From Polluticaenibacter yanchengensis (lineage in GTDB: Bacteria; Bacteroidota; Bacteroidia; Chitinophagales; Chitinophagaceae): 64,000 bases of DNA. The DNA lies in assembly GCA_027854065.1 (NCBI GenBank), contig JAQGEF010000016.1:1-64000 (forward strand), in the 5' to 3' direction. The notes beneath the pieces are model-generated. The model did no database searches and was not told the DNA's origin. It saw nothing but the letters and a program-made list of their open reading frames with translations. Positions within the stretch are counted from its first letter, which is position 1; each line of letters opens with the position of its first letter. Both the position numbers and the translations under genes were made by a program. This document shows positions 25,370-34,784 of the stretch, piece after piece.

Positions 25370-25954
25370 ATGGATATCGGAAAAATTAAAATTCATATTG
25401 AAAATTATATTCCTAAGGGCTTCTTATTTTTGGGAGCCCTTGTTTTTTTTGCGTCATGCGAAAATGATACGAAATATATTAACAGCATCAACGAAAAGGT
25501 GAAGGATGTAGAGGAGGTGAGGAATGTACATGGCACCATGTCTCAAAGTGCAAATTTAAAAGCAGAGCTGACGGCTCCGCTGATGCTTAAAGTGAAATCG
25601 GATACCATTTATACCGAGTTTCCGAATAGTTTAAAAGTAACTTTTTACGAAAACGAAAGTCCAAGCACTTATATAACGTCTAAATATGGTATTTTTTATG
25701 ATACTTACAGGAAGGTGCACCTGGTAGATAGCGTTGTAATATTAAAGATGCCAACGGATACGATCTATTGCCGGGACCTTTGGTGGGACCAGAACAAAAA
25801 GGAGTTCTTTACCGATAATCCTGTAAGAGTAAGAACTGCGAAGCAGGTGTTGAACGGTTCCGGTATGTGGGCGAAAGAGGATATGTCCCACTATACTTTA
25901 TTTAATAGTAAAGATGGTTCGGTGGATGTTCCGGAGAATATTCAGGTATATTAA
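25370..25954 (+). CDS. lptC: LPS export protein LptC
   Basis: This 194-residue lipoprotein-like protein has a membrane segment and Cys (FLGALVFFASC, Cys32 or so) followed by the LptC beta-jellyroll: AELTAPLMLKVKSDTIYTEF near residue 65 and a YGIFYDTYRKVHLVDSVVI strand set near residue 105. LptC accepts lipopolysaccharide from the LptBFG transporter in the inner membrane and passes it to LptA. The other Lpt genes are not in the window. It starts 9 bp after the barrel gene. Confidence 0.88.
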   Translation: MDIGKIKIHIENYIPKGFLFLGALVFFASCENDTKYINSINEKVKDVEEVRNVHGTMSQSANLKAELTAPLMLKVKSDTIYTEFPNSLKVTFYENESPSTYITSKYGIFYDTYRKVHLVDSVVILKMPTDTIYCRDLWWDQNKKEFFTDNPVRVRTAKQVLNGSGMWAKEDMSHYTLFNSKDGSVDVPENIQVY

Positions 25955-25990
25955 TATGATTTTTTACTATATTTTGTTGTACTAAAACCT

Positions 25991-27886
25991 ATGACAGGCA
26001 TGGCTATATTGAAAAATTTCAGAAAAGGGATTCAATTGTTTTTAGCAGGGGCTGCTATTTTATGTATTAAGAATGCGGATGCTCAAAGCGGGTATTGGCA
26101 ACAGCAGATTCAATATGATATGGATGTGAATCTGAATGTAAAGTCCAATATACTTAATGGTACTCAAAAAATTACCTATACCAATAACTCTTCCGATACC
26201 CTTCGTAAACTCTTTGTTCACTTATACTGGAACGCTTTTCAACCTAATAGCAGTATGGATGTCCGTAGCCGCGAACTGGGTGAAACAGTATTGAGGACCG
26301 ATAAAGACGGCGAGCCGGTGCTGGATTGGGATGCGCGTGTAAGAGACAGGATCAGCCAATTATCACCATCAGAAATAGGGTATTCTAAAGTGAAATCTTT
26401 TAAAATAGATGGGGTAGAACAGGAATTAAAAGAATATGAAACGATCCTGGAAGTGAAACTGAGCAAACCTGTTTTGCCAAAATCCAATGTGGTTATCAAT
26501 ACGGTTTTCGAAAGCCAGGTGCCGGTGCAGATCCGCCGTGCCGGCCGTAACAGTGCGGAAGGCGTGGATTTCAGTATGACCCAATGGTATCCTAAAGTTG
26601 CGGAATATGATTTCCAGGGCTGGAATGCGAACCCATATATCGCCCGAGAATTTCATGGTGTTTGGGGTAATTTTAATGTCAATATCACTTTAGATAAGAA
26701 TTATAAAATAGGTGCTTCCGGCAACCTGTTAAATGCGGCAGAAATTGGCTGGGGTTATGATGGTAAAGAAGGAAGCGCATTAAAGCCTTCTAAAACCGCT
26801 ACAAGAACCTGGAAATTCCGTGCGGAAAATGTACACGATTTTGCGTGGGCGGCAGACCCGGCTTATAAACATATTACCCGCCAGGTAAAAAACGGGCCGC
26901 TGTTAAGATTTATTTATCTTGATAGTGCCGCCCAGGAAGATGCCTGGCAAAAAAGTGCCGATACTTTAGCATTGGCTACTGAGTTTATCAATGCGACATT
27001 TGGTAAATATCCCTGGAATGTGTACAGCGTTATACAAGGTGGTGATGGCGGTATGGAATACGCGATGTCCACACTGGTGAAATCTGCAAGCATTGGCACC
27101 ATGATCCATGAACTGATGCATAGCTGGTACCAGCAACTGATGGCTACCAATGAAAGTTTGTATTACTGGATGGACGAAGGTTTTACCGTGTATGCGGAAA
27201 CACGTACCAGCCAGTGGTTGCGCAATAAACCAGGATTCGCTCAAAAAGGCTCTTATACCAGTTACTATAACCTGGTAAAAAGCCGCCGCGAAGAGCCGAT
27301 GGGTACACATGCCGATCATTTCAATTCCAATTATGCGTATAGTAATGCGGCTTATTCCAAAGGCGCAGTATTCTTAACCCAATTAGGCTATATTATTGGT
27401 AATAAGGTGTTGGATCAAGTGTTGCATAATTATTACAACGAGTGGAAATTTAAGCATCCGACACCTAATGACTTTATCCGTGTGGCGGAAAAAACGAGTG
27501 ATATAGAGTTGAAATGGTACAAGGATCTGTGGGTAAATACAACCAGAACTATCGATTACAAAATTGACAGCATCTGGATGGAGAACAGTAAAACCAACGT
27601 ACGCATAAAAAATATAGGTTCATTGCCGATGCCTGTAGATATCTCGTTTACAATGGCAGATGGCAGCAAAGAATATCATTACAAACCGTTGAATTTAATG
27701 TATGGTGCTAAACCATCGGAAACCAATGATAAGTGGGTGGTGTACGAACCTCAGTTATGGACACACCGGACCTTTGTGGTGTCTATTGACCAGCCGCTGA
27801 ATAAGATTTCAAAAATAGAAATAGATGATTCAGAAAGATTAGCAGACATTGATCGTAGTAATAATAAGATTGTTACAGGCTTTTAA
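25991..27886 (+). CDS. M1 family metallopeptidase
   Basis: This 631-residue secreted zinc peptidase has a signal peptide ending near NADAQ (residue 32). The N-terminal beta-domain shows VNLNVKSNILNGTQKITYTN. The catalytic site is HELMH (His373, Glu374, His377) with the third ligand Glu396 in WMDEGFTVYAE. The GAMEN-like element reads GGMEY near residue 355. M1 enzymes are aminopeptidases; this short one lacks the large C-terminal helical domain of PepN, so it belongs to the smaller Bacteroidota group. It is 36 bp downstream of lptC and ends at a perfect terminator. Confidence 0.9.
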   Translation: MTGMAILKNFRKGIQLFLAGAAILCIKNADAQSGYWQQQIQYDMDVNLNVKSNILNGTQKITYTNNSSDTLRKLFVHLYWNAFQPNSSMDVRSRELGETVLRTDKDGEPVLDWDARVRDRISQLSPSEIGYSKVKSFKIDGVEQELKEYETILEVKLSKPVLPKSNVVINTVFESQVPVQIRRAGRNSAEGVDFSMTQWYPKVAEYDFQGWNANPYIAREFHGVWGNFNVNITLDKNYKIGASGNLLNAAEIGWGYDGKEGSALKPSKTATRTWKFRAENVHDFAWAADPAYKHITRQVKNGPLLRFIYLDSAAQEDAWQKSADTLALATEFINATFGKYPWNVYSVIQGGDGGMEYAMSTLVKSASIGTMIHELMHSWYQQLMATNESLYYWMDEGFTVYAETRTSQWLRNKPGFAQKGSYTSYYNLVKSRREEPMGTHADHFNSNYAYSNAAYSKGAVFLTQLGYIIGNKVLDQVLHNYYNEWKFKHPTPNDFIRVAEKTSDIELKWYKDLWVNTTRTIDYKIDSIWMENSKTNVRIKNIGSLPMPVDISFTMADGSKEYHYKPLNLMYGAKPSETNDKWVVYEPQLWTHRTFVVSIDQPLNKISKIEIDDSERLADIDRSNNKIVTGF

Positions 27887-27890
27887 TATA

Positions 27891-27917
27891 AAAAATCCTC
27901 CGTTTCGGAGGATTTTT
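27891..27917 (+). terminator. Terminator after the M1 peptidase gene
   Basis: AAAAATCCTCCG and CGGAGGATTTTT form a 12-bp stem with a TTT loop and a T-run, 4 bp past the stop codon. It ends the coaX-barrel-lptC-peptidase operon. Confidence 0.9.
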
Positions 27918-27940
27918 TTATTGCCTACAATTGTAATTTA

Positions 27941-28060
27941 TGGGCTGTTATTATTTGTAATTCTATTGAACATTTGTTCCGGCTGTTTAGGGGTTCGCTA
28001 TGCTCCGTGCTCCTGCGTCGCACCGGCTTCGTGCCTCGCCGCCCACTCATCCGGCAGCCT
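27941..28060 (+). repeat. R1 structured repeat, copy C (short type)
   Basis: It begins TGGGCTGTTATTATT, has TAGGGGTTCGCTATGCTCCG and a short central hairpin GTGC-TCCTGCGTC-GCAC, and ends CCGGCAGCCT. It is a diverged copy, as GTCCGGCG has become TTCCGGCT. Confidence 0.7.
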
Positions 28061-28176
28061 TTGAGCAATGGAGCATTGATCAACCTTTTGAACGCTGAGT
28101 ATTTAAGAACAGAAACAAAATAAGAAAATATTGATAATTTTAATGAGACGGATATGGTGTTAGTGATGTGTCAGCA

Positions 28177-28650
28177 TTATTCTTTCACTAACCCTATTGT
28201 AATGGGCATTTCGTCAGAAGGGATTGATAGTAAAAGATGGTTGTCTTTCAATTCATATAGCAGTGTTTGCCTGTTTTCTCCTCCTGATTTATCTTTAACC
28301 ATTAGTAAGATCGTTTTCTCTTTCTTATTTATAATATAGGTGCCGTTTTGTTTTATTGAGCCGTTTTTAATTTCCAGGAACTTATCCTTCGCCTGGAATT
28401 CATAATAATAATTTTTAAAACTACTGATCATGCCATCTAAAAATCCAACCATAAACGCACTGTCTTTATTGCCTTTTAAGCTTTCCAATAGTTCCGGTGG
28501 GTAATGGGTAGAATCATTTCTATAGTCATGATACAGCATTGCGTCAAAGGTTACAATTTTCCATTTTCCCAGTAAGTGATTGTCATTTGATTGTGCATAG
28601 CCGCTAAGATTAAATAAAACAATAAATACCAATAAGATTGCTTTTTTCAT
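28177..28650 (-). CDS. Lipocalin-like secreted protein
   Basis: This 157-residue protein has a signal peptide (MKKAILLVFIVLFNLSGYAQ). It then has LLGKWKIVTFDAMLY, the G-x-W opening typical of lipocalin-like domains. The strands FQAKDKFLEIKNG, GTYIINKKEKTILLM and LYELKDNHLLLSI follow in the order expected of this small barrel. The ligand and role are unknown. It stands alone, with 63 bp to the next minus-strand gene upstream. Confidence 0.65.
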   Translation of the reverse strand: MKKAILLVFIVLFNLSGYAQSNDNHLLGKWKIVTFDAMLYHDYRNDSTHYPPELLESLKGNKDSAFMVGFLDGMISSFKNYYYEFQAKDKFLEIKNGSIKQNGTYIINKKEKTILLMVKDKSGGENRQTLLYELKDNHLLLSIPSDEMPITIGLVKE

Positions 28651-28713
28651 TTTTAAACAGGATGATTTGAAATATAAAAATAAGGCTTCGCTGTCAGATT
28701 TTTAAATGAGCGA

Positions 28714-29106
28714 TTAGTTAATCGGGGTGCAGATCTCAATTAAAAAGCCATCAATATCTCTTATATATGCAACAGTTTGTCCCCACGGTTTTGTTTTGGG
28801 ATTTTCTACAATCACTGCACCGGCTTTAATAGCAGTGTTAACCGTGTCTTCTACTTTATCTGTGGTAAAGCCAATCTCAATGCCAAATGGCTGATGCTTT
28901 ATACTGCTTTCTGTGAACCCTTCTTTCAGGTTTGATTTTGCTAACGTTACTGAAGCAAAAGAAAGAGTCGTTTCTCCTGTTGACAGTTCTCCGTAATCAT
29001 TGTCCGGTGTAATGAATTTCCTGGAAAATCCAAATGCTATTTCATAAAATTCAATGGCTTTTGTTACGTCCTGTACGTATAATATGGTATATGCAAGTTT
29101 TATCAT
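28714..29106 (-). CDS. VOC family (glyoxalase-like) protein
   Basis: This 130-residue protein has the paired beta-alpha-beta-beta-beta modules of the vicinal oxygen chelate fold. It begins IKLAYTILYVQDVTKAIEFYE and ends YIRDIDGFLIEICTP, where the final Glu is a usual metal ligand. Members include glyoxalase I, bleomycin resistance proteins and dioxygenases, and this one cannot be assigned further. Two other VOC proteins occur at 55408 and 55851. Confidence 0.85.
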   Translation of the reverse strand: MIKLAYTILYVQDVTKAIEFYEIAFGFSRKFITPDNDYGELSTGETTLSFASVTLAKSNLKEGFTESSIKHQPFGIEIGFTTDKVEDTVNTAIKAGAVIVENPKTKPWGQTVAYIRDIDGFLIEICTPIN

Positions 29107-29263
29107 GGTATATGTAGTTTATTTTTTAAGACGGCATTTTAGCCTTAGTTGAAAATTAAAGATTCAAATGTAATTGATGCAATGCACTTATATTCTAAAA
29201 GTTAAGTGTTTTAAAATTAATCTACGGTGTTTATTATGGAGCCGGTAATTAATGGCTGATCGT

Positions 29264-29450
29264 TAGTATTACAAATGCTGAACGGCTGCGGTATGCGTTG
29301 GTGGCGACAAAGGAGCCAGTATGTTTTTTACAGGATGAAACAGAGGCTACTTTAATTATAAATCTTTCCTGTAAAAACATACCGAGCGTAGCGGAGCCAT
29401 AAGTACGCCGGACCAAAGATGAGCCATGTGTATAAGCTGAAAGCCCCAAA
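29264..29450 (-). repeat. R1 structured repeat, copy D (long type)
   Basis: Read on the minus strand it starts TTTGGGGCTTTCAGC, has the central arms GGTATGTTTTTACAGGA and TCCTGTAAAAAACATAC, and ends ACCGCAGCC before TTGTAATACTA. Compared with copies A and B, the arms differ at G/A and C/T positions that stay paired. The rest of this 440-bp gap is featureless except for the promoter at 29520. Confidence 0.8.
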
Positions 29451-29519
29451 TGGAGTAAACCCGATGAAAGAAAAGATGACCGGATGAATAAGATGAAGCG
29501 CTTACCCGTAACTTATTAT

Positions 29520-29527
29520 TATCTTTG
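29520..29527 (+). promoter_or_regulatory. -7 box that decides the PhnA-like start
   Basis: TATCTTTG is a close TAnnTTTG match. It lies inside the longer ORF that begins at 29484 and 20 bp before the ATG at 29547, so the later start is preferred. Confidence 0.6.
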
Positions 29528-29546
29528 CAAAAAATTGAATATTAGC

Positions 29547-30131
29547 ATGAACGAAGCTCAATTGAAGGAAAGAAGTAACAATAACTGCGAATTATGTAGC
29601 TCAGCAGAGAATCTGCAAATGTACCAGGTAGCTCATTTGCCGGGTGGAATAAAATTTGACACGGATGTATATATATGTAGCAATTGTGCGAACCAGCTGG
29701 ATAAAAAGGCCGATTTTGAACCGAATCACTGGAAAGCACTGGAAGGTACCATGTGGAGCGAAGTGCCTGCCGTGCAGGTTTTAGTCTGGCGTTTGCTAAA
29801 CAAACTGAGTAATGAAAGTTGGGCTGCAGACTTATTGGAAATGCTTTACCTGGAAGAGGAAGTACTGGCCTGGGCTGAGAATTATGCAAAATATGATACT
29901 GACGATACGGTAGCTGTACATAAAGACAGTAACGGTAATACATTGCACAATGGCGATACGGTGGTGTTAACCAAATCGTTAGATGTAAAAGGCTCTACTT
30001 TGAACGCGAAACTGGGAACTGTAGTAAAGAACATCCGCCTGGTAGAAGATAATCCTGAACAGATAGAAGGTAAAATAGAAGGCCAGACCATTGTAATACT
30101 GACGAAGTATTTACGCAAGCAGGGGGCTTAG
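29547..30131 (+). CDS. PhnA-like zinc-ribbon protein
   Basis: This 194-residue protein has an N-terminal zinc ribbon with Cys14, Cys17, Cys44 and Cys47 (CELC and CSNC). A helical middle follows, and then a C-terminal SH3-like PhnA domain (about residues 128-194: DSNGNTLHNGDTVVLTKSLD and GTVVKNIRL). Despite the name inherited from the E. coli phosphonate region, PhnA-like proteins have no proven role in phosphonate use, and none of the phn genes is here. The start is set by the promoter 20 bp upstream. Confidence 0.85.
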   Translation: MNEAQLKERSNNNCELCSSAENLQMYQVAHLPGGIKFDTDVYICSNCANQLDKKADFEPNHWKALEGTMWSEVPAVQVLVWRLLNKLSNESWAADLLEMLYLEEEVLAWAENYAKYDTDDTVAVHKDSNGNTLHNGDTVVLTKSLDVKGSTLNAKLGTVVKNIRLVEDNPEQIEGKIEGQTIVILTKYLRKQGA

Positions 30132-30276
30132 TAAATCTCCATTTAAATAATTACTAAAAATGCGGTTTAACTGACAGTGGTTTTTCATGTTTGAACATTT
30201 TATGTTACCAAAAGTTCAAAAAATAGACACATATCAATATTTTTTCCGTTTTTATAAAAAAAACTGTGCTATATAC

Positions 30277-30308
30277 TTTGGAGTAGTAAGGGGGATTCTG
30301 TAATTTTG
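30277..30308 (+). promoter_or_regulatory. Promoter of atpA
   Basis: TTTG at 30277-30280 and TAATTTTG at 30301-30308 are 20 bases apart, matching the Bacteroidota -33/-7 consensus closely. The transcript would have a leader of about 40 bases before the ATG at 30356. Confidence 0.65.
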
Positions 30309-30355
30309 CGCCCCAATAGGTTAACTAATTAAAAATTTATAAATAAATATACACC

Positions 30356-31933
30356 ATGGTGGACATTAAGCCAGATGAAATTTCGGCCATCTTACGCCAA
30401 CAACTAAGCAACTTCGATGCCGGTGCAAACCTGGAAGAAGTGGGTACCGTATTGCAGGTAGGTGACGGTATTGCCCGTATTTACGGATTAAACAACGTAA
30501 AAAGCGGTGAACTTGTAGAATTCGACAACGGTACCAAAGCCATCGCCCTTAACCTTGAAGAAGATAACGTGGGTGTGGTATTAATTGGTAGCAGTGAAGG
30601 CATCAGAGAAGGTTCTAAAGCTAAACGTACTGGTAAAATTGCCTCTATTAAAGTTGGTGAAGGTTTATTAGGCCGTGTTATTAACATGCTTGGTAATCCA
30701 ATCGACGGTAAAGGCCCTATAACCGGTGAGTTATACGAAATGCCGCTTGAGCGTAAAGCACCGGGTGTAATTTTCCGTGAACCGGTAAAAGAACCATTAC
30801 AAACAGGTATCAAAGCGATTGACGCGATGATTCCGGTAGGTCGTGGCCAACGTGAGTTGATCATCGGTGACCGTCAAACAGGTAAAACAGCGATTGCTGT
30901 TGATACCATCATCAACCAAAAAGAATTTTTCGACGCTGGTAAACCAGTATATTGTATATATGTTGCTATTGGTCAGAAAGCTTCTACCATTGCAGGTATC
31001 ATGAAAACATTAGAAGAGAAAGGCGCCATGGCTTATACAACCATCGTTGCTGCTTCTGCTTCTGATCCGGCTCCTCAACAATTCTATGCACCGTTTGCAG
31101 GTGCTGCTATTGGTGAGTTCTTCCGTGATACTGGTCGTCCTGCATTGATCATTTATGATGATTTGTCTAAACAGGCCGTAGCTTACCGTGAGGTGTCTTT
31201 ATTATTACGTCGCCCTCCGGGACGTGAAGCATATCCTGGTGATGTATTCTACTTACATAGCCGTTTGTTAGAGCGTGCTGCGAAAGTGGTTGCTAAAGAT
31301 GAGATTGCTAAAACAATGAATGACTTACCTGAGTCTATCAGGCATTTGGTAAAAGGTGGCGGTTCATTAACAGCATTACCTATCATCGAAACACAAGCCG
31401 GTGACGTATCTGCTTATATCCCAACCAACGTAATTTCTATTACTGACGGCCAGATTTTCCTTGAGACCAACTTGTTCTTAAGCGGTATCCGTCCGGCTAT
31501 CAACGTAGGTTTATCTGTAAGCCGCGTGGGTGGTTCTGCCCAGATCAAATCAATGAAAAAAGTATCTGGTACCTTAAAATTAGACCAGGCTTTATATCGT
31601 GAGATGGAAGCTTTCTCTAAATTTGGTGGTGACCTGGATGCAGCTACTAAACTGGTAATTGATAAAGGTGCCCGTAACGTGGAAATTTTAAAACAACCAC
31701 AATACTCTCCGGTATCTGTAGAAAAACAAGTAGCGATCATTTACTTAGGAACTAACGGTTTATTACGTGAAGTGCCTGTGAAAAATGTACCGGCTTTCGA
31801 AGATCATTTCTTAACTGAAATGGAACACAAATTACCAAACGTTTTAGCTGAATTCAAAAAAGGTATCCTGGCTGATGAAAGCATCAAAGCGATGGTAGAG
31901 TTAGCAAAAAGCTTAGTAGGTCAATTCAAATAA
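30356..31933 (+). CDS. atpA: F0F1 ATP synthase subunit alpha
   Basis: This 525-residue catalytic-core subunit forms the F1 hexamer with beta. It has the P-loop [10 protein letters not shown] (about residues 171-180), [20 protein letters not shown], and the alpha-type [20 protein letters not shown]. It is full length. Codon use is strongly biased (Arg mostly CGT, Leu mostly TTA), as expected of a highly expressed gene. It is odd in standing alone: a PhnA-like gene lies upstream and a converging DUF4272 gene downstream. No atpH or atpG is in the window, though in most Bacteroidota I know these flank atpA. It has its own promoter and terminator. Confidence 0.98.
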   Translation: MVDIKPDEISAILRQQLSNFDAGANLEEVGTVLQVGDGIARIYGLNNVKSGELVEFDNGTKAIALNLEEDNVGVVLIGSSEGIREGSKAKRTGKIASIKVGEGLLGRVINMLGNPIDGKGPITGELYEMPLERKAPGVIFREPVKEPLQTGIKAIDAMIPVGRGQRELIIGDRQTGKTAIAVDTIINQKEFFDAGKPVYCIYVAIGQKASTIAGIMKTLEEKGAMAYTTIVAASASDPAPQQFYAPFAGAAIGEFFRDTGRPALIIYDDLSKQAVAYREVSLLLRRPPGREAYPGDVFYLHSRLLERAAKVVAKDEIAKTMNDLPESIRHLVKGGGSLTALPIIETQAGDVSAYIPTNVISITDGQIFLETNLFLSGIRPAINVGLSVSRVGGSAQIKSMKKVSGTLKLDQALYREMEAFSKFGGDLDAATKLVIDKGARNVEILKQPQYSPVSVEKQVAIIYLGTNGLLREVPVKNVPAFEDHFLTEMEHKLPNVLAEFKKGILADESIKAMVELAKSLVGQFK

Positions 31934-31948
31934 TTGTACCATAACAAT

Positions 31949-31985
31949 AATAAAAGCCACTTAGAGCAATCTGAGTGGCTTTTAT
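31949..31985 (+). terminator. Terminator after atpA
   Basis: ATAAAAGCCACTTAGA pairs with TCTGAGTGGCTTTTAT (one G-U) around a short GCAA loop, 16 bp past the stop codon. Confidence 0.85.
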
Positions 31986-32130
31986 AGTATGGGACGATAC
32001 TGACAAGTGCATGCATTTTTTGAATGATATCCTATTTCTCTCACAGTAATAAAGATGGCCCTTAGAATTCATTGCACTTCGACAAGTTCAGAGGGACATT
32101 GTTATTACTTTATTATCCTGTTCTTCAATT

Positions 32131-33354
32131 CTAAGTGTCACAAGTCACATCATCCCAATCCTCGTTCATATAATTGATCAGCCAGTTGAGGGCATAATGT
32201 CTTTCATATACGACACCCGGGTTTACCGCTGTTATTTCCTGGTTATTCAGCCTCGCATCCACGCAAGCCCAGTCCAGCCTGTAGTACAAATCATTGGCGT
32301 CCAGAATTTCCTTTACCGACCGGCTTTCTGTAACGCTGTTAATAAAATCGTTAGGGTCTTTACCTGCCTGTACCGGGTATTCGTCTTCCGGTATCTCCTG
32401 TAGCTGGCAGAGTTCATCAGGAAACCCTAAATCTTCAACTTTACCCAATGCCCACATCAAAGTCCAGATACATTCACATTTCCAGGTTTCCTGGTTCTTT
32501 TTTTCGGTAGTAGGATTTTCCAGGAAGTCGCGTTCATTAGGCGTAACGTATTGCCAGAGATCGTATTTTTTTAAGTAGTCGATTGCTTCTTTACCAGATA
32601 AGCTGTCAAAAGCCACAAAATTAGTCACGGCCAATACGCAAACTCTTTCAGCAATTGCTTTCGCACTTCTTAATTCCACTTCGTTGTCATCCTCAATATA
32701 AGGAAGATGTGAGTTTACTTTTATTTTATTGTTAATAGCAACGTCCTCGCTTTCGTACTTACGGGCTTTCTGCCTGTTGGTTATTTCCGCCTGCTTGCCA
32801 TCATAAAATTCCGGGCTGATTTTTACTTCTAACTCTTCAATGGCGGAATTACCCTGCAGATCTGTAATCAGGTCCAGGTTTTTATCCAGGAAGTGTTGAG
32901 AATCAGATTTACTGATGCTGGTATTCGGCTGGGCAAAAACGATGGCATCTAATTCAGATACCAGGTTCTTTACCAATTCAGGAAGTTCTTTAATATCGTT
33001 CTTTTCGTTTGATATAGTGAACTCGGTATTTAATGTCACTATCTTATGTAACAGTAGGCTTTTAATCTTAGGGTTTTTAACCGGTAAACTATTCACATAG
33101 CCGTAAAGCCCTTTTATATTTTCTGCCAAAGGGCTATTGTCCACTTCTACAATCTGGTAGCTGGCAATACCACGTTCCCTGTAATTGATCTTAAATTCTT
33201 TATTGCCGCTGAATAAACCTCCTTTTAAAACAACGGTAATGTATTTGGAGTCATTATCACTGTTGACATCAATCTTTGCTTTTGGAAAACTATTGTTGAT
33301 ATTAGAAATCAATTTTTCGTAAGCTAAATAGTGCGTATATATGGTACAAATCAT
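32131..33354 (-). CDS. DUF4272 domain protein
   Basis: This is a protein of about 407 residues with start MICTIYTHY; an upstream Met would add 20 unlikely residues. The C-terminal half (about residues 220-407) matches DUF4272: RSAKAIAERVCVLAVTNFVAF, WKCECIWTLMWALGKVEDLGF and a final VNPGVVYERHYALNWLINY. The N-terminal half (about residues 1-190) is a separate domain with IKYREKG-like strands and a helical part that I do not recognise. DUF4272 has no known function. The gene is followed upstream by a small receiver-like gene on the same strand. Confidence 0.75.
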   Translation of the reverse strand: MICTIYTHYLAYEKLISNINNSFPKAKIDVNSDNDSKYITVVLKGGLFSGNKEFKINYRERGIASYQIVEVDNSPLAENIKGLYGYVNSLPVKNPKIKSLLLHKIVTLNTEFTISNEKNDIKELPELVKNLVSELDAIVFAQPNTSISKSDSQHFLDKNLDLITDLQGNSAIEELEVKISPEFYDGKQAEITNRQKARKYESEDVAINNKIKVNSHLPYIEDDNEVELRSAKAIAERVCVLAVTNFVAFDSLSGKEAIDYLKKYDLWQYVTPNERDFLENPTTEKKNQETWKCECIWTLMWALGKVEDLGFPDELCQLQEIPEDEYPVQAGKDPNDFINSVTESRSVKEILDANDLYYRLDWACVDARLNNQEITAVNPGVVYERHYALNWLINYMNEDWDDVTCDT

Positions 33355-33403
33355 AGGGCAGAATTTAATAGTAACTACAATTTTAGTACAATATTTTGAA
33401 TAA

Positions 33404-33443
33404 AAAAACGGCAATTACAATAAACTGAGTAATTGCCGTTTTT
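33404..33443 (-). terminator. Terminator after the receiver-like gene
   Basis: AAAAACGGCAATTAC and GTAATTGCCGTTTTT form a 15-bp perfect stem. It separates the receiver-like gene from the DUF4272 gene, so the two are probably separate transcripts. Confidence 0.85.
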
Positions 33444-33457
33444 CTTTTTTATTTTGA

Positions 33458-33811
33458 CTAGAAAGCGGGGTTGTCATGAAGTTTTAATTCACTGTCGCTA
33501 TTGGCTTCCATCCATTTGTCTATTAACTGGTCCATTTTAAAACTGATATAATCAATATGGTTCAGGTCTGTTTCAGTTATGGCTGCATCCGGGTGCATCA
33601 AATCCGTAATGGTCTGAACTTTTTTATAATCGGTTTTTGGTAAATCCAGGTCAACGATTAAAAGGTCCATTTTATGGTTGTTGATCGCGTCGATCGCTCT
33701 TTCTATATCTGTCTCGTAATTGACTTCCGTATTTTTAGTAGCCAATATTGTTTTCACGTTATCTAAATTTGTATCTGTTGCAGCTACTACCAATGTTCTT
33801 AAAGTTCTCAT
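33458..33811 (-). CDS. Receiver-like (CheY-fold) protein
   Basis: This 117-residue protein begins MRTLRTLVVAATD and has the alternating strand-helix pattern of a receiver domain. MDLLIVDLDLPKTDY provides a candidate phosphoacceptor Asp in the third strand. The acidic pair after the first strand and the conserved Lys near the end are not obvious, so the domain may be degenerate. There is no output domain and no kinase nearby. A longer ORF with 15 extra residues at the N-terminus exists but seems less likely. Confidence 0.6.
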   Translation of the reverse strand: MRTLRTLVVAATDTNLDNVKTILATKNTEVNYETDIERAIDAINNHKMDLLIVDLDLPKTDYKKVQTITDLMHPDAAITETDLNHIDYISFKMDQLIDKWMEANSDSELKLHDNPAF

Positions 33812-34082
33812 ACTGTCTCCTTTCTTTTGTAGCACAAAATTACACAGGCCATTCATTTTGAATATTAATGTAGATTAAGGAGTATTTGACTATTTTTTCG
33901 TATATTATTTAATTAAACCGAAAGTTATGTTTCTGAAAGTGGGTATTATAGAATCACTGATAAGCTGCAATGCAGCATTCTATTTGTAGCATATTATATT
34001 GAATTATTGCAGAATTGCCATAGCCTGGTAACACCTTATACTGCCGCCCGAGATAGCTTTGGTTTGTTAATATTCGTATGGT

Positions 34083-34784
34083 TTAATCCAGGTATGGCAT
34101 CAAAAACCTTAAAATAATTGGAGCCAGTATAGAAGTCAGGATACCGTTGAAAATCATGCCTACGCTGGCAAAAGCGCCGTATTTTTTACTTACTTCCATT
34201 GCCTTTAACGTGCCTAATGCATGAGATGCCGTGCCCATCGCAATGCCCTGCGACATTGGGTTGGATATTTGAGAGAGGTTCATAATGTGAAACCCAACCA
34301 TACTGCCAAAAATACCCGTCATCATTACACAGGCCGCTGTTATAGAAGGGATGCCATGTATGGATTTAGATACTTCCAGGGCTATAGGTGTACTCACCGA
34401 TTTAGGTGCCAGCGATAAGATGATGTCATTTTCAGCACCGGTCCATTTTGCCAGTAGTACCACCGATACAACGCCTACAATGCATCCTGCAAGCTGGCTG
34501 GTAATTATCGGGAATAACTGCTTCTTTATATGCTCCCATTGTGTGTATAGCGGAATGGCCAGTGCTACAATAGAAGGTTGTAGAAAAAAATCAATGTATT
34601 GGCCTGCTTCTTTATATTGTTCATAAGGAATATTCAGTACCAGGCAGTAATTGATTAATACCACCATTGAAATGATGATCGGGTTGAACAATATCCACTT
34701 TCTTTTAGATGTCAGGTAATTGCCAAACGCATATAAGGTCAATGTTAAGAATAACAGGAATACCGGGTTGGAAAGATAATTCAT
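34083..34784 (-). CDS. lrgB: LrgB family membrane protein
   Basis: This 233-residue protein has six to eight membrane segments and the family motifs LAPKSVSTPIALEVS and GTASHALGTLKA. LrgB/CidB partners with LrgA/CidA. In Gram-positive bacteria the pair modulates murein hydrolase export and cell death, and some members act in glycolate or pyruvate transport. The start codon overlaps the end of lrgA by 4 bp, which is clear translational coupling. The role in a Bacteroidota cell is inferred only. Confidence 0.92.
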   Translation of the reverse strand: MNYLSNPVFLLFLTLTLYAFGNYLTSKRKWILFNPIIISMVVLINYCLVLNIPYEQYKEAGQYIDFFLQPSIVALAIPLYTQWEHIKKQLFPIITSQLAGCIVGVVSVVLLAKWTGAENDIILSLAPKSVSTPIALEVSKSIHGIPSITAACVMMTGIFGSMVGFHIMNLSQISNPMSQGIAMGTASHALGTLKAMEVSKKYGAFASVGMIFNGILTSILAPIILRFLMPYLD

